Positions 33,961 to 45,301 of a stretch of 64,000 nt of DNA are shown in pieces; positions within the stretch are counted from its first letter, which is position 1; every line of letters begins with the position of its first letter. Source of the stretch: Mycogone perniciosa (taxonomy: Eukaryota > Ascomycota > Sordariomycetes > Hypocreales > Hypocreaceae); the NCBI GenBank assembly GCA_025331125.1, contig JAOALB010000077.1:124001-188000 (forward strand), read 5' to 3'. The position numbers and the translations under genes were made by a program. Under the pieces are notes generated by a model. It saw only the letters and a list, made by a program, of their open reading frames with translations. It had not been told where the DNA came from and did not search any database.

Positions 33961-35646
33961 CTATAACGCATCTTCCATCTCATAATCCGGATCTACTTCC
34001 GTCCCCAGGTCCCTCGCCTCGAGAAACCTCCGCCCAGTCAGCTCCTCCGGAAGATACTGCTGCTTAACCTTGCCATCCTTATAATTAGGCGGGTACTTGT
34101 ACTCCGCCCCGTAGCCGAGATCCCGCATAAGCCTCGTCGGCGCGTTCCGCAGATGCAACGGCACCGGCAAACTCGCCACCCCTGGCTCTCTCAGCGCCAC
34201 ATATGCATTGTTCAAGCCGCGATAGGCGCGCGTGCTCTTCGGTGCGAGACACAATGCTATGGCGCAGTGCGCTAGCGGTATGCGCGCCTCCGGCATGCCG
34301 ATCTGCTGGGTGGCTGTGTACGCTGCCGTAGCGAGTGGGAGAAGCGTGTTATCCGCGAGACCAACGTCCTCCGAGGCGATGACGACCATCCGGCGGGCGA
34401 TGAAGAGCGGGTCCTCGCCGGATTGCAGCATGCGGGCGAGGTAGTACAACGCGGCGTCTGGGTCGTTGCCGCGGACGGATTTGTGGAACGCGGAGATTGT
34501 GTCGTAATGCTGGTCGCCGGCGCGGTCGTAGACGAGGGTTTTGGTGAGGGAGCTTTTGATGTCTTCTTTTGTGATGCCCTCGCGAGATGTTAATGAGAGG
34601 GCGAGTTCGAGGAGGTTGAGGGCTGTTCGGGCGTCACCGTCGCTGAAGCGGGCGAGGTAGGCCATCATTTCGTCGTCGATGAGGGGTGTCGGGGGGTATA
34701 CAGACTCTTCTGCCTCGCGCGCGCGCTTCAGGATGACAGTGACGTCTTCCGTGGTGAGAGGCTGCAGCGTAAACGTCCGACAGCGAGAGAGCAGTGCGTT
34801 GGCGACCTTGAACGAGGGGTTCTCTGTCGTGGCCCCGACAAGCGTGATGGTGCCGGCCTCGACGGGTCGGAGAAAAATATCCTGTTGTGCCTTGTTGAAC
34901 CGGTGGATTTCGTCGCAGAAGATGATGGTCTTGCGCCCCGTGAGCTGGAGGTCGTTGGCGGCCTCCTGGAACAGCTTCTTGCACTCCGATACACCTGAGC
35001 TTGTAGCGTTAAGCTCGATGAACCTGCTGCCCACCATATTTGCTATACACCTCGCAATTGTCGTCTTGCCTGTCCCTGAGGCTCCCCATAGAATCATCGA
35101 CGGCACCCGATTCGACTCGATCAGCGACCGCAACACTCCGTGGGGACCTACGAGGTCCTCTCCGCACACTTCGTCGAGGGACTTGGGCCGCATCCGCTCT
35201 GCCAGCGGAGCAGTCCCCCGTATCCTCGTCTTCTTCAGTAGTCTCCCATTCTCGTTCTCGGCCACATGTGCTCCCTCGTCCCCATCTGCTCCCTCCTCTG
35301 CAAGCTTTCCATTCTCCTGCGGTCGCGAACCCTCTCCAGGGCCCTCCTCAAAGCTCCTTTTCTTGCCAGCGATGGTGTACAGCGACGCATTGGCTACCGG
35401 CGTAATGACTTTCGAGTCGGCAATCTGCCGCTTCGGAGCCGGCGTGGAGAAGAAGCTGGAGGCGCTGCGCTTCTGCGAGGTGCCGCCGCCTCCATTCTGA
35501 GAGGCTGGTTGAGTTTGAGTTTGAGATTGTGCTTGGGGCGGAGGCGAGCTCTTGTCGACGATGAAGCTCGTGCAGCCGGAGTCGATGTGGTCGTTGATAT
35601 GGGCTGATTTGACGGGTCTCTCGCAGATGGGACACTCAACCGCCAT
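33961..35646 (-). CDS. mgs1: Mgs1/WRNIP1 AAA+ ATPase with UBZ finger
   Basis: Single exon, 561 aa, close to yeast Mgs1 in length. Residues 5-25 (CPICERPVKSAHINDHIDSGC) form a Rad18-type UBZ4 ubiquitin-binding zinc finger. A disordered linker follows. The AAA+ clamp-loader-like core has LWGASGTGKTTIARCIA (Walker A), TIIFCDEIHRFNKAQQD (Walker B) and LVGATTENPSF (sensor 1). The C-terminal MgsA/RarA oligomerisation part ends in EYKYPPNYKDGKVKQQYLP and LTGRRFLEARDLG. Mgs1/WRNIP1 binds ubiquitinated PCNA, modulates polymerase delta and protects stalled forks. The start is the first ATG of the frame, immediately before the zinc finger. The N-terminal codons are GC-rich relative to the AT-rich flanks. 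Confidence 0.93.
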   Translation of the reverse strand: MAVECPICERPVKSAHINDHIDSGCTSFIVDKSSPPPQAQSQTQTQPASQNGGGGTSQKRSASSFFSTPAPKRQIADSKVITPVANASLYTIAGKKRSFEEGPGEGSRPQENGKLAEEGADGDEGAHVAENENGRLLKKTRIRGTAPLAERMRPKSLDEVCGEDLVGPHGVLRSLIESNRVPSMILWGASGTGKTTIARCIANMVGSRFIELNATSSGVSECKKLFQEAANDLQLTGRKTIIFCDEIHRFNKAQQDIFLRPVEAGTITLVGATTENPSFKVANALLSRCRTFTLQPLTTEDVTVILKRAREAEESVYPPTPLIDDEMMAYLARFSDGDARTALNLLELALSLTSREGITKEDIKSSLTKTLVYDRAGDQHYDTISAFHKSVRGNDPDAALYYLARMLQSGEDPLFIARRMVVIASEDVGLADNTLLPLATAAYTATQQIGMPEARIPLAHCAIALCLAPKSTRAYRGLNNAYVALREPGVASLPVPLHLRNAPTRLMRDLGYGAEYKYPPNYKDGKVKQQYLPEELTGRRFLEARDLGTEVDPDYEMEDAL

Positions 35647-36070
35647 GGCCAGAACGTTTTGTATTTCGTGGGGAAACCAATATCTTGAGTTTAGTTGTGA
35701 GGAGTACGAGTAGAAATTGGATTGCTAAAGACTGTGCATTGTGTGAAACTTTGCCACAACTTCTCCGTATGACGCGCATCCTTGGTGGTGGGACGTGGAG
35801 CTCTTTACGCGAACCACAGAAGCCCAATTACGTAGCCGACTTCCACAAGCCTACCCTATAACATATTCAAAGCACATGTGTTTGCATGTTTTTTTTTCGA
35901 AAAGAAAAGACATACTCTGTAAATGTAACGCTTTTGTTCATCCGCACGATCCATTTATCTAAATTATATTGGTTCGGGGGCATTGTGGTGAGTTTACTGC
36001 ACTTTGGCTTCTCACATCGATACTAGATTCCAAAAGCTGCACCAGATGGCATCCTTGCCTCCTCAGATCT
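35647..36070. other. Intergenic spacer
   Basis: Promoter of mgs1 and 3' region of the MIF-domain gene. No coding sequence is supported. Confidence 0.35.
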
Positions 36071-37181
36071 TCAACCCCTTTCATGCCGGTGACCTGACAG
36101 AGCCTCGCCGTCGTCCTTGGATGATCGAAAAAGAGTATGGATAATGCTCTTCTTCCTGACAACCTTCTTCGCATCCCGCCCCCCGTTCATCAGCGCCTCA
36201 GAGGCTGGAGTCAGAGTCAAATTCTCAGCACGTTCAACTCCATTCGAAAGCGTCGGCGATTGTGTGCTCGGAGGCGTGACATTCACCGGGGCAAATCTTC
36301 GCAGCGACAGTGACTATCGTTCCTTTCGTCAGCACACCCTTATGGTACAAGAAGAGAAGGCGTTGATTTCACTTTGAGAAGTCGACGCTCTTGCGTCTTG
36401 CTCTCGTCCGTATCAGGAGTTGCGCGTCCCGTGAGCTCTGCTATCTGGCCAGCGACTGTTTTCCCACCCCAACCTAGACACTCCTCGCCTACGGGGATGA
36501 ACCGGATGAGACCCCGCGTATATGGGACTTGAAGTGCGGCTTCCATGTATTTCTGTATCACCACGGTGTTCCTCTTGTTTGTTGCCGTTCGGACTTCAGA
36601 GGGCAGGGCGCTGATGGTTAGGGTGTATGCCATGTGAGCAGAGCCGCCAAAAAGCATGCATTTACTATGCTCCAAGATGACGATGATAGATCCGGCTTTC
36701 CGGCTATACCTCGACGCTAGGTGCTCTGATAGATTGGTAATAAATTGGTATTCGTTCTTGATCTGGGCGCACCTTAGCCCTCCGTCTTATCAACCGAAGT
36801 ATGGGTCCTTACTTTGACATTGGTTCTCACCTCTGCCAAGATCATGGCCTCTCCTCGCACAAGGTCCGCCGCGGGATTCGCATTTCGTTCATGAAGCGCC
36901 TCGTGGAAATACTGGCCTCGCCGTCTCGACACCTCCTTACTCGACTGTACCTTGGCCGACTCCAGTCCATTGTCAGGATGTGTCTCCCGAGGGCTTCTCA
37001 GGATCTTAGAATCGCTCTCGAGGACAGGCTCTAAGCTTCCTGGTCTGTTCCCGGGCTTGGCTCTTCGCTCAGTGGTAGGTGGAGGTGTTGGCAATGGCGC
37101 GGTTGGAGTCGAACCTTTGACACTGCTGAGTGATGGCTTTCCGAATTTCGGAGACTTGGTCTGATCCATGCTGGCTGACAT
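36071..37181 (-). CDS. MIF-superfamily (tautomerase-fold) domain protein
   Basis: Three exons on the minus strand: 37181-36813, 36762-36373 and 36313-36071; 333 aa. Residues 1 to about 90 are disordered and Pro/Ser-rich (MSASMDQTKSPKFGKPSL). The central domain has YFHEALHERNANPA, GEAMILAEVRTNVK, then YQFITNLSEHLASRYS after intron 1, SIIVILEHSKCMLFGGSA, YTLTISALPSEV, NTVVIQKYMEAAL and YTRGLIRFIPVGEE. These blocks match the macrophage migration inhibitory factor/tautomerase fold as it occurs in filamentous fungi, inside a longer protein. Canonical MIF enzymes use an N-terminal proline exposed after Met removal; here the fold is internal, so that proline cannot be free and tautomerase activity is doubtful. 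The tail (FAPVNVTPPSTQSP, KKVVRKKSIIHTLFR) is basic. The cellular role in fungi is not known to me. Confidence 0.75.
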
Positions 37182-38010
37182 CGATTTGCGGGCGACTTAT
37201 GGCCTCGATGGTTGCTTGTGCTTCGTTCTCAACGCGCTCTCGTCGTTTAGTTAGTTTCTCCCTCGAGTCTAGTCCTCGAGTTTTGTCTGTGAGACGCAAC
37301 TTGGAAAAAGGATCAATAGAATAAGTCAAATGCGTCTCGCTAAGTGCCAGTTGTATTGAAGTGAACACCGCACCTAGAGTGACTTTGTTTTTAGCTGTGT
37401 CACCGCAAGTCCCAGCATAGACGAAGCCGAAAGACTGACCGATCCCCCGGTGAGGTCCTAGGAGAAACCGGTTTAATCTAGGTATGCTTCAACTAGACGA
37501 GGAACAGAAGCGGAGGTGTCGTTTTTGTCGCATAATTATTGTTCATCGTCTCCTGTCGGGTGTTACGTTTGATGGGGATAATATCAACGCCTGATTCAAC
37601 TGGCAGTGTCGCACACAAGACTGGCAGTCTGCAAACAGGTGCCAGACACATCTCAGAAACGCGGGCATATGCTTTCATTAGCGACCTTAATCGTAGTGAC
37701 TACCCGAGTATGATTAGACATCGTTATTCGGAGAAGTCACTATCCGAAGCCATGTATCTCATGTAATGGCAGGACAGTCAACGTGAATCATGACTCTCAT
37801 TCATCTCACGCAACTACAGCACATATACAAAGTTCTGTACAGAATGCGACAAATTCGAATTAAACCTGCAATGCGACAGCGCCAACAAGCAAACATAATG
37901 TACATACTGCGAAGTGGAACCCGGAACCGACCACATGCAGTTCGTCCCGTTGCCCCGAATACCCTCTCCTCTTCAAATTATGCTGCAACTTGCTTGCCTT
38001 ATATACTTAA
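37182..38010. other. Intergenic spacer
   Basis: Promoter of the MIF-domain gene, 3' region of the membrane-protein gene. Open frames overlapping 37069-37368 are antisense or upstream noise. Nothing else is seen. Confidence 0.35.
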
Positions 38011-38961
38011 CTACGCACCATCATGACGAGACGAAGCACCCTTGGTTTGCTGCTCCAAAATGGCCTGGTAGCTAGTTACTCCTAGGATAAGCGCCTCAGG
38101 CGGCACAAGCAACACGGACAACACCACACCAGCCTGGCTCTCCATGCACAGAGTGCCAAAGTGCGGCTGGACCTTCATGGGCACATTTCTCCAGCGGCAC
38201 GTCCAGCTCTGGAAGGTGTCGACAGATGTGGAGGCATTGGCGGCGTAGAAGAGGGCCATGGCAACGACGGCAGCAACGAAGCCAGCGACTGAGGCCGCGA
38301 GACTGATGCCCGCATGAGGAACTGTACGATGGCGCAGCTGTGATGGGCATGACATGTTAGCCAACAAAGTACGAGATGAAACTCGGGATTGCGTCCCCCT
38401 TACAAATGGAGTCTTGCTGGCCAGTAGGGAGACAGCATTGGCCAGAACCACGATGACACCACCAGCTATCAAAGCCGTAGTCGGTCGCAGATCGAACTTC
38501 TCAGGCCACAGAGGGAGAAAGAAGTCGCCAGGAAGATGTGTATTTCTATACGTGGCAAGGGAGTCCGCCGATACACCGAGGATGATAATACCAGCCGCCA
38601 GGGCCAGGGCTGTCAGGGCGAGTCTGAGGCCGTCGAGGAGCTTGACCAGACGGAGCTTGAACTGCAGCTGCGGTTGCAGATCCTGCGCCTCAACCTCAAA
38701 CTCAGAGGCCGAAATTTCATTCTTCAAGGAGGACATTTTGGCAACGGCGACTGTAGAGGATGAAGGGGAGTGGAAGTATGGTTTTAAACCAATACGACGG
38801 GCATGAGGCTCTTGAGCGAGATAAATGAAAGTGATGACAGCAACCAAAGACTTGCCAAACCACTCTACCGCAGACAGGAAAAGAGCAATGAGAATGAAAG
38901 AGGAAGAAAAGAGAAAATTAAACACACGATCTGCGAATGCTTGCACTTGCAAGGCATCCAT
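38011..38961 (-). CDS. Multi-pass membrane protein of unknown function
   Basis: Single exon, 316 aa. Hydrophobic segments at about residues 14-55 (FLFSSSFILIALFLSAVEW, then SLVAVITFIYLAQ), 110-130 (LALTALALAAGIIILGV), 163-182 (TALIAGGVIVVLANAVSLLA), 222-245 (ISLAASVAGFVAAVVAMALF) and 280-300 give five or six membrane helices. Two cysteines in SWTCRWRN and GTLCMES may pair on the outer side. The C-terminal tail is short and polar. The pattern resembles lineage-specific fungal membrane proteins, but I do not recognise a family. A start at the internal Met before SSLKNEISASEFEVE would remove the first helices; the longer form is preferred because the upstream part is strongly hydrophobic and in frame. 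Confidence 0.6.
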   Translation of the reverse strand: MDALQVQAFADRVFNFLFSSSFILIALFLSAVEWFGKSLVAVITFIYLAQEPHARRIGLKPYFHSPSSSTVAVAKMSSLKNEISASEFEVEAQDLQPQLQFKLRLVKLLDGLRLALTALALAAGIIILGVSADSLATYRNTHLPGDFFLPLWPEKFDLRPTTALIAGGVIVVLANAVSLLASKTPFVRGTQSRVSSRTLLANMSCPSQLRHRTVPHAGISLAASVAGFVAAVVAMALFYAANASTSVDTFQSWTCRWRNVPMKVQPHFGTLCMESQAGVVLSVLLVPPEALILGVTSYQAILEQQTKGASSRHDGA

Positions 38962-40618
38962 CGCGCAGAGGGGACTTGAGAGTAGAAGTAGTTAATTTTC
39001 CCACATCGTTCTACTTGACTTGAATATTAGAGCCGTTGATGGCTTTCTGGCGATGAACCAATGAGCATAATCATACAATACACACAAATCGATGTACATT
39101 ACGGAGTACGCGCGCTGAACCTGGGCGGCATTGAAGACGAAGGGAAATACGACTTGATATGATGCTGGATTGGCTGGATTGTTCATAGTGGAGGGTTGAA
39201 TATCGAATTAGGGGGGTCTGCCACAGCGCTTCAGTGACGCGATGTCCAATCACAGTGAGGCATGGATACCGTAAATAGAGTGCCGACACTACCTATGCAG
39301 AGTTGAAGTGCCGGCGGCTACAGAAATTGAGTATGAAGCACAAATACTTCGTATACGAACGCGATTCTCAATTGTGCCGATGGCTGGGCTGCTTGATTCG
39401 TGAAAGAAAAAATGACAACATTAAACTGCGCGCCAAAGTTGTCGATGTGAACGAACGAGCACGTGCTTCGGTCTGGAATGGGATGTTAATTTTAATGTTG
39501 TTCCGACAATCCAGCTGCCCACCACCCCTGTATGTTTCACATTTCATGGTCATCCTTCTCCTTCGGATGCCAAAATCCTGCAGAATTGCCGACAATACGG
39601 AGTAGTCTGTCTTTTCTATGTATCAACGCTGTTTGGTATCGTTGATCAAAACATGGACTGCTAAAAAACAGAACTAAAACAGCACTAGTATTGCCAATTG
39701 GCGTCGAGTAATCAAAGGATGTCATCAATGGGAGAAAAACAGTTGTGCCTAAGATGAGGAGGTTATTATTTTTTCGGACCGGCCCGTAAAAACAACGGAG
39801 TGGTGAACGTTCAGTGACCGAAGGTTTTCGGATCGGACCCCCCTTGTCTCCCTCTGTGGTTCCTCTGTGGTTCCTCTGCGGTTCCTCGTGGCTCCGAAGC
39901 CCCATTTGCCCATATGTTGACAGGGAGAGGGAGAGGGTAGGGTGTGCAAGCATCAGACCGGGACAATGAACAACCCCCCCCCGTTTTTCCCAACGATGAT
40001 CATTCTTGTACGGAGCACTACGAGTAGTACTCGTATGGAAGCCGGAGAGATGAGATAGAATTACTAGTAGTGCTCGTACTCTGTACGAAGTGCTGCTCTC
40101 CGGAGTGCTACCGCGCCCCTGGTAGCAAACTTACCCTAACCCAACAAGCGCGTAAACAGGTCGGCGAGCAGATATTATTGAAGCCCGAATAGCGGGTATA
40201 GAAAAGGGCGATGATGATGCCCTTGCTTTTTACAGACAGTACGAGTAGTACTCCGTACATAGTAATGCTAGTACGGACGAGAATTGCCTACATTGGAAGT
40301 CATGTCCGAGGAAGCAGACGCGTACGATGTACATACAAGTAGAACAAACAGACAAACCAACGCATTGGCATACCTATCCCACGTGGTGCGGCTGCGTGCG
40401 CTCATGAGAGAGAAGTGTCTTTGCTGACATGCTTTCTCCTTCATTCTTTCTTTTCCGCGAGTCGGGTTTGTCTTACACACCGAGGGAGTGAGCAGAGCGC
40501 ATTGATCATCATTCGTCGTCTTTTCCAATTGGTACAGAATACGTTGAACGGGTGTTAGTAGTATATAAAACGGTCGCTAGCATTGACATGAGAAGAGAGA
40601 GTGGGTGTTTGAGAATAG

Positions 40619-40638
40619 TACTCCGTACTACTCCGTAG
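40619..40638. repeat. Paired TACTCCGTA words
   Basis: Two copies of TACTCCGTA lie end to end at about 40619-40638, inside the gene-poor stretch. Another copy lies at 40858-40866. Part of the dispersed word family described in the findings. Confidence 0.6.
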
Positions 40639-43600
40639 ATGCTTTTTGCTTTCTTTCTTGGTCCGTTGCTTTTTTCTTCACCACCTCCCAAGCAATTCGA
40701 TTTATTAATAATCACCTGAGCTAGGTGGTTAATACAAATGCTTGGAGTCCAATCAGAAGCCACAGTCCGTAAAGGGAGCCCTGGCTAAGAGGACCAGGGA
40801 AAGACGGGGAGGCTGATGAAGTTGACAGACGCCTCTTTTTGTGTTTGCTTGTTACATACTCCGTAAATTCGGATCCCTCACAACGGCCATTCATGGGATG
40901 TTTCTAGTAAATGGGTGCATATGCACTCGGGAGCACTAAATCGTATGCATACACTACTGCATATTTCGTATACCCGCGTATCGTGCGAAATATGTCCTAA
41001 GCCCGCTCTCCCGACTTGCATTAACGGCATTATGGACTACGGGAACCGGCGTTAATGGGGCCAAGAAATGCCCTCTCGTTCTTCGGCTCGAGCGATTACT
41101 CCTCCTTTACGGAGTACGGAGTGCTAGTATACGGATAGCAGCACCATAACGCAACAAAGTTCAAGTAAAATGCCATGTGTGTATAACATGTGTCAGTATC
41201 AGGCCACCCGTGCGTCTGTCTCTCAAGCTTCCATGACGTTGGTGCCGACTCGGAGTCGTAAGTATGTCTCAAGTCGCTCGGGACTTACCGCCACCCCCAT
41301 TTCCTGGGACGCCGTTATGTGGCCGTTGATGATCGGCCTTGCAGTTAATCTAGCTAGTACTAGTAGCACTGCATACTCGCAGTATATTACGAGTTGGTCC
41401 TGTTGCTAGATGGACTCTAATACTACTAGCAGCATGCATGTTGTAGTATAATGATACTAATAAGACTTACATTTCTGCGCCGTGATCCAACTGTTGGGCG
41501 ATTGAACATGGTATATGATGACCTTATCCACCCTCTCACTGAGACCCTCCTGTTTTGCCCTCAGTGACAAACAACCCATATCTGTCATAGACTTCTTTCT
41601 TTGGAGTGGTCTGATAGACGGCTTGAAAGTTTATGTCCCAAAGAATGCTTGGGTGTAATAATAATACTACTCGTAAGCCACCACCACCAGCACCCAAGGA
41701 GACCATACCCACACGCCATCCTCTTCGGCATCCGGATCTCCTCCCCCATCCCAGGCGGGTGCCGGAAGCAAAGATGCGCCGCCGTCAAAAAGCGCCATGC
41801 AGAAGTCCGAGTACCGAAGCCAAGCCTTGCCATTTGCGTTGCTCGTCCCACCGGTGCGGGTGGTTAATACTGAGGCACAGATGGGGGGGTGTGGGTGATA
41901 GATAATATGGCGGGGGGGCACTCCGTATTGGGGGCGAGAGATTGTGCTTAGAAAGTGACAGACATGATGGATGGATTGGCGACTGGGTTTACTTCGTAAG
42001 CAACTTGACGGATTGATTTGCCGGGTAAGATCGTAATAGTAGTACTGTTACTCTGTATTCTGCACAAGTACTATTAGATGTCAGCATATGTGGTATCGGC
42101 AGTGGTAAGATTCGGAGTGCGGATATTGTACAAGTGCGGTTGTCTTGCTTCGATTCGGGATGCAACATTGAGCTTGATAGTGGTGTTTTACCATCCCGCT
42201 ATGGCCTGATATCCATATTGCGGACGACAGCAGCCCGGGACAGTGCTCGTACATCATCATGCATACTTTCCATCATATTTCATGCTAGGGGTTCTATTAG
42301 CTGTCAACAGTGATGCCGTGATGCCGTGATGCCGTCCTTCTCCATCCTTGGAAAGCCCAAGCCTCAACCTTTCTATTGCTCCGTAGTCCTCGGCACTAAT
42401 ACCCAAGATGATAGGTACCCTGTACCTCAAAGGTCCTCCATACTACTCTCTACCTGGCACAAAGCACGGAATATTACGAGTATATGCGAAGTACTAGGCA
42501 CTAATATTGCTCCGTCCATACTTCCTAGAAGCTGACAGACTTGCTTACAGGGAACTCTCTCAATGAGCCATACCTACTAATACTACTACTCCTACTACTA
42601 CAGTGGAGGACCGCTCTATTAACGGCCCCCTGGCAGTTCCTGGGTATGTAGAGGTCTGGTGGAGCAGTGCCAAGATGCCTTGTCTCAGTCTACTCGTCGG
42701 GTCCAGGTGGACCAGGGCGATTCTGGACGCCGCAATACGCTGAGGGAGTTCTCTGATTGGCCAAGTTACGAAGATTTCCCTTTTCAGAACAGTGGCCATG
42801 AAGGAAGCTGCACGCCATTTGAAGCCGTCAGAGCTTGGAGCCTATGGCGAGCCTGGCAAGCGTTCTATGCTAACCAGTATTAGAAGAGACATGGATGAGG
42901 CCATGGGACCAGGCCCTTCTGGTTAGGTACGAGCAGTACTACTACTATGTATGTGCCTGTGCCTACCGTAGAATAGGCGCTGTGGTGTTTGATGTACGGG
43001 TATGATGTTTGACTCGCAGGCACGCGCGCAACGACGATATCATGATAGGTACTCTTAGTCCTAGGCATCACCGTTGGGGGCTCCCGCACAATACTACCAT
43101 TGGTTTGTCTTACATTATATACAGCAGTGAAGCAGTAGTTCTGCCGTAGCTCCGTTCAGTTCCGCTCTAGTTCCGCTCAAGTCCCGCATCTCTGAAGCCC
43201 TTACCCGCTCGTAGTACGAGTACTACGAGTCCAACAAGTCTGCGAGACATGAGGAGCCCTTCTCCATGCCTCATGGCAGACATCCCTCTCGTGGGATTTT
43301 CTTGATTAGTCGAGACAGCTCCAGGTCTTTCCCGATTAGGTTGCTGCATGTGGCCTTGCCTCGCAGACGCCACAGCTGCTCACTCTCCACACCTCCAGGG
43401 GCTCATGAACCAGGATCCATGCTCCATGATCCATCCATAATCCCATTCTCTCAGCTCCTCCGCCTAGCCTCGGCGCAGCAAGCAAGCAAGCAAGCAATGG
43501 AGCAAACTTGCCAACTGACCTACATGCGTCTGTTCATACTCGTACATACTACTACTTCGTACTACAACATGCCATTTCCGAGCCAGCCCTGTTCAATTCC

Positions 43601-44130
43601 CGGCAGGGCTGGCCGGCCTAAGACCCCCCAATCCACCTACTTTTATTTCCTTTCCTCGATGTTGTCTGCCAAAAGCCGATACCCAATCAGCCCCTCATAG
43701 CCTGGCGAGGGACGATCGTCTTGTTTTCCTCACCTGCGTAGCGGCCGCAATTTCTCCCCCCATGCCCCCATACCCCCATGCCACCACCTCCGTAATCCGC
43801 TTGAGGCAACTCCCCGCTGTCCGGGGGTGTGCGTAAGAGAAGAAACGAAACAAACAAACACTCGCGGCTGTTTGATGGAGGATGATAAAGGTCAAGCGAG
43901 GACCATTTTCGTGTTCCTGTTGAAGTCCACCATCCGCACGAGGTACATACATTTACACATCTACATCTTACACACAGGCTTTTTGCTCTACACCATTTAT
44001 ACCCCCGGCTCTCCTCAGGTTTTCTCTTGCTCTCTCTCCCTGCCTTGTCCTGATACCAACTAGACCTCCTAGACATCCAGACTATAATAGCTCCCCACCC
44101 GCCGACCCCTCCAACAAAGAAGTCGTTGAT

Positions 44131-44150
44131 ATACATACATACATACATAC
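44131..44150. repeat. (ATAC)5 microsatellite
   Basis: Five perfect ATAC units about 250 bp upstream of the 2EXR gene start. No function inferred. Confidence 0.8.
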
Positions 44151-44396
44151 GAGTCGCGACTCGGTTCTTCATGACTTACACCGATACGGCGCCGATTCTC
44201 TCCCTCTTGACAGCTGTTGTCTCAAAGGGAAACTCTATCCGGGACATTCGCCCATCCGTATAAGTTATAATAAGCGGACGAAAATCCTATTCCACCTACG
44301 GCATTCATCATACAGCCTCGGCGCACCTACACCACCACACCACGACACCAGCAAGCAAATACACTCAACCCACAAGGGTTGGTCGAATTCGGCTCC

Positions 44397-45301
44397 ATGG
44401 CTATCCAACCGACGTCATTACGCTCTCGAAGCATACCATCACCACGCAAAGCAAAGGCAACGCCCACCCTCAAGGACCGTATTTTCGACAAGTCACCGAA
44501 ACCCTCCCCGCCAAAACAAGTCGACTCATTTGTAAGTCGAGATCCAATTCTCGTCACATTGTACTCCAAAGAGAGACAGACAGAGAGAGAGAGAGAGAGA
44601 GAGGCTGACCATTCATCTTTTATTTCCAGCGCTTCTTTTCCAAACTCCCTCCCGAGCTCCGTCTCAAGATCTGGAACCTCAGCCTCCCAAGCCCACGCCT
44701 CGTCTCCATCCAATGCGGCAGCTCTTCGCTCTCTTTATCTGAAACAACCCCTAGCTCTCGCACAACCGGCTGTGTCTCTTCCGCCCCGATCCCCATCAAC
44801 CTCCACGTCTGCGCCGAGTCCCGCCGCGAGGCACTGAAGATTTACCGCCCATGCTTTGGCTTTGCCCGCGGGCCTGGCCAAGTCCTCTTTAGCCCGGACT
44901 TAGACATCATGTACTTCGGCCCTCGCGAGGGCTTCATGGCTGCCGACTCGCAATTCCACACGTGCATGGCGCTGTGCGATCCCGCCGAGCTAGCTCGCGT
45001 GCGTCGCCTGGCTATCAGCGATGCGCTCTTTTGGATCGATGGCACGTACCGCTCCATGACGGCGGCCAATATGACCATGGAGGTGCTGAAGCAGATTGCC
45101 CTGCGCATGCCTGGGCTCAAAGAGCTGGTCTTTGTGCCGAGAGAGGAGGAGAGCGATGAGGATGGCCAGCAGGCAGTGTGTGAGCGCATGACGAGGCAGA
45201 TCCAGACGGCGATGCAGAGCATATGTCAGCAGTTCCCGTCTTGGAGGCCACCTCCGTGGGGGATTGTGCCGCTCGAGGCGCTTCCATGCCCCGCAGGCTG
45301 A
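44397..45301 (+). CDS. 2EXR-domain protein
   Basis: Two exons, 44397-44531 and 44630-45301; 268 aa. Exon 2 begins RFFSKLPPELRLKIWNLSL, the defining F-x-x-L-P-x-E-L-R-x-x-I-W start of the fungal 2EXR family. INLHVCAESRREALKIYRPCF and DIMYFGP follow, both standard for the family. Exon 1 is a basic, Ser/Pro-rich leader. The reading frame stays open to a TTG at 44379, but the first ATG is 44397. 2EXR proteins are abundant in filamentous ascomycetes and look like degraded F-box proteins; their function is largely unknown. The 98-nt intron carries a (GA)n run of about 26 nt (44578-44603). Confidence 0.85.
44578..44603. repeat. (GA)n microsatellite inside an intron
   Basis: A run of GA dinucleotides within the single intron of the 2EXR gene, a little upstream of the CTGAC branch site. 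Length variation would change the donor-to-branch distance. Confidence 0.75.

Larger units (their letters stand above)
38962..44396. other. Gene-poor spacer of 5.4 kb
   Basis: No gene is supported across the whole stretch. It is filled with TACTCCGTA words (39102-39110, 39596-39604, 40250-40259, 40619-40638, 40858-40866, 41108-41123), CGAGTAGTACTCGT-like words (40020-40034, 43210-43228), and microsatellites including CTCTGTGGTTC x3 (39852-39884), TGATGCCG x3 (42311-42334), (AGCA)n (43477-43496) and (ATAC)5 (44131-44150). Long open frames here start at TTG or GTG or lack splice-consistent extensions. Confidence 0.55.

Noticed and set aside
34679..35500. 273-aa plus-strand frame inside mgs1
   Set aside because: Antisense shadow of a conserved AAA+ gene.
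40268..40528. 86-aa minus-strand frame with a hydrophobic stretch
   Set aside because: Hydrophobic segment is internal, frame lies in the word-rich gene-poor block, no homology recognised.
42659..42883. 74-aa plus-strand frame with protein-like composition
   Set aside because: Starts at GTG, not ATG, and no upstream exon could be built.
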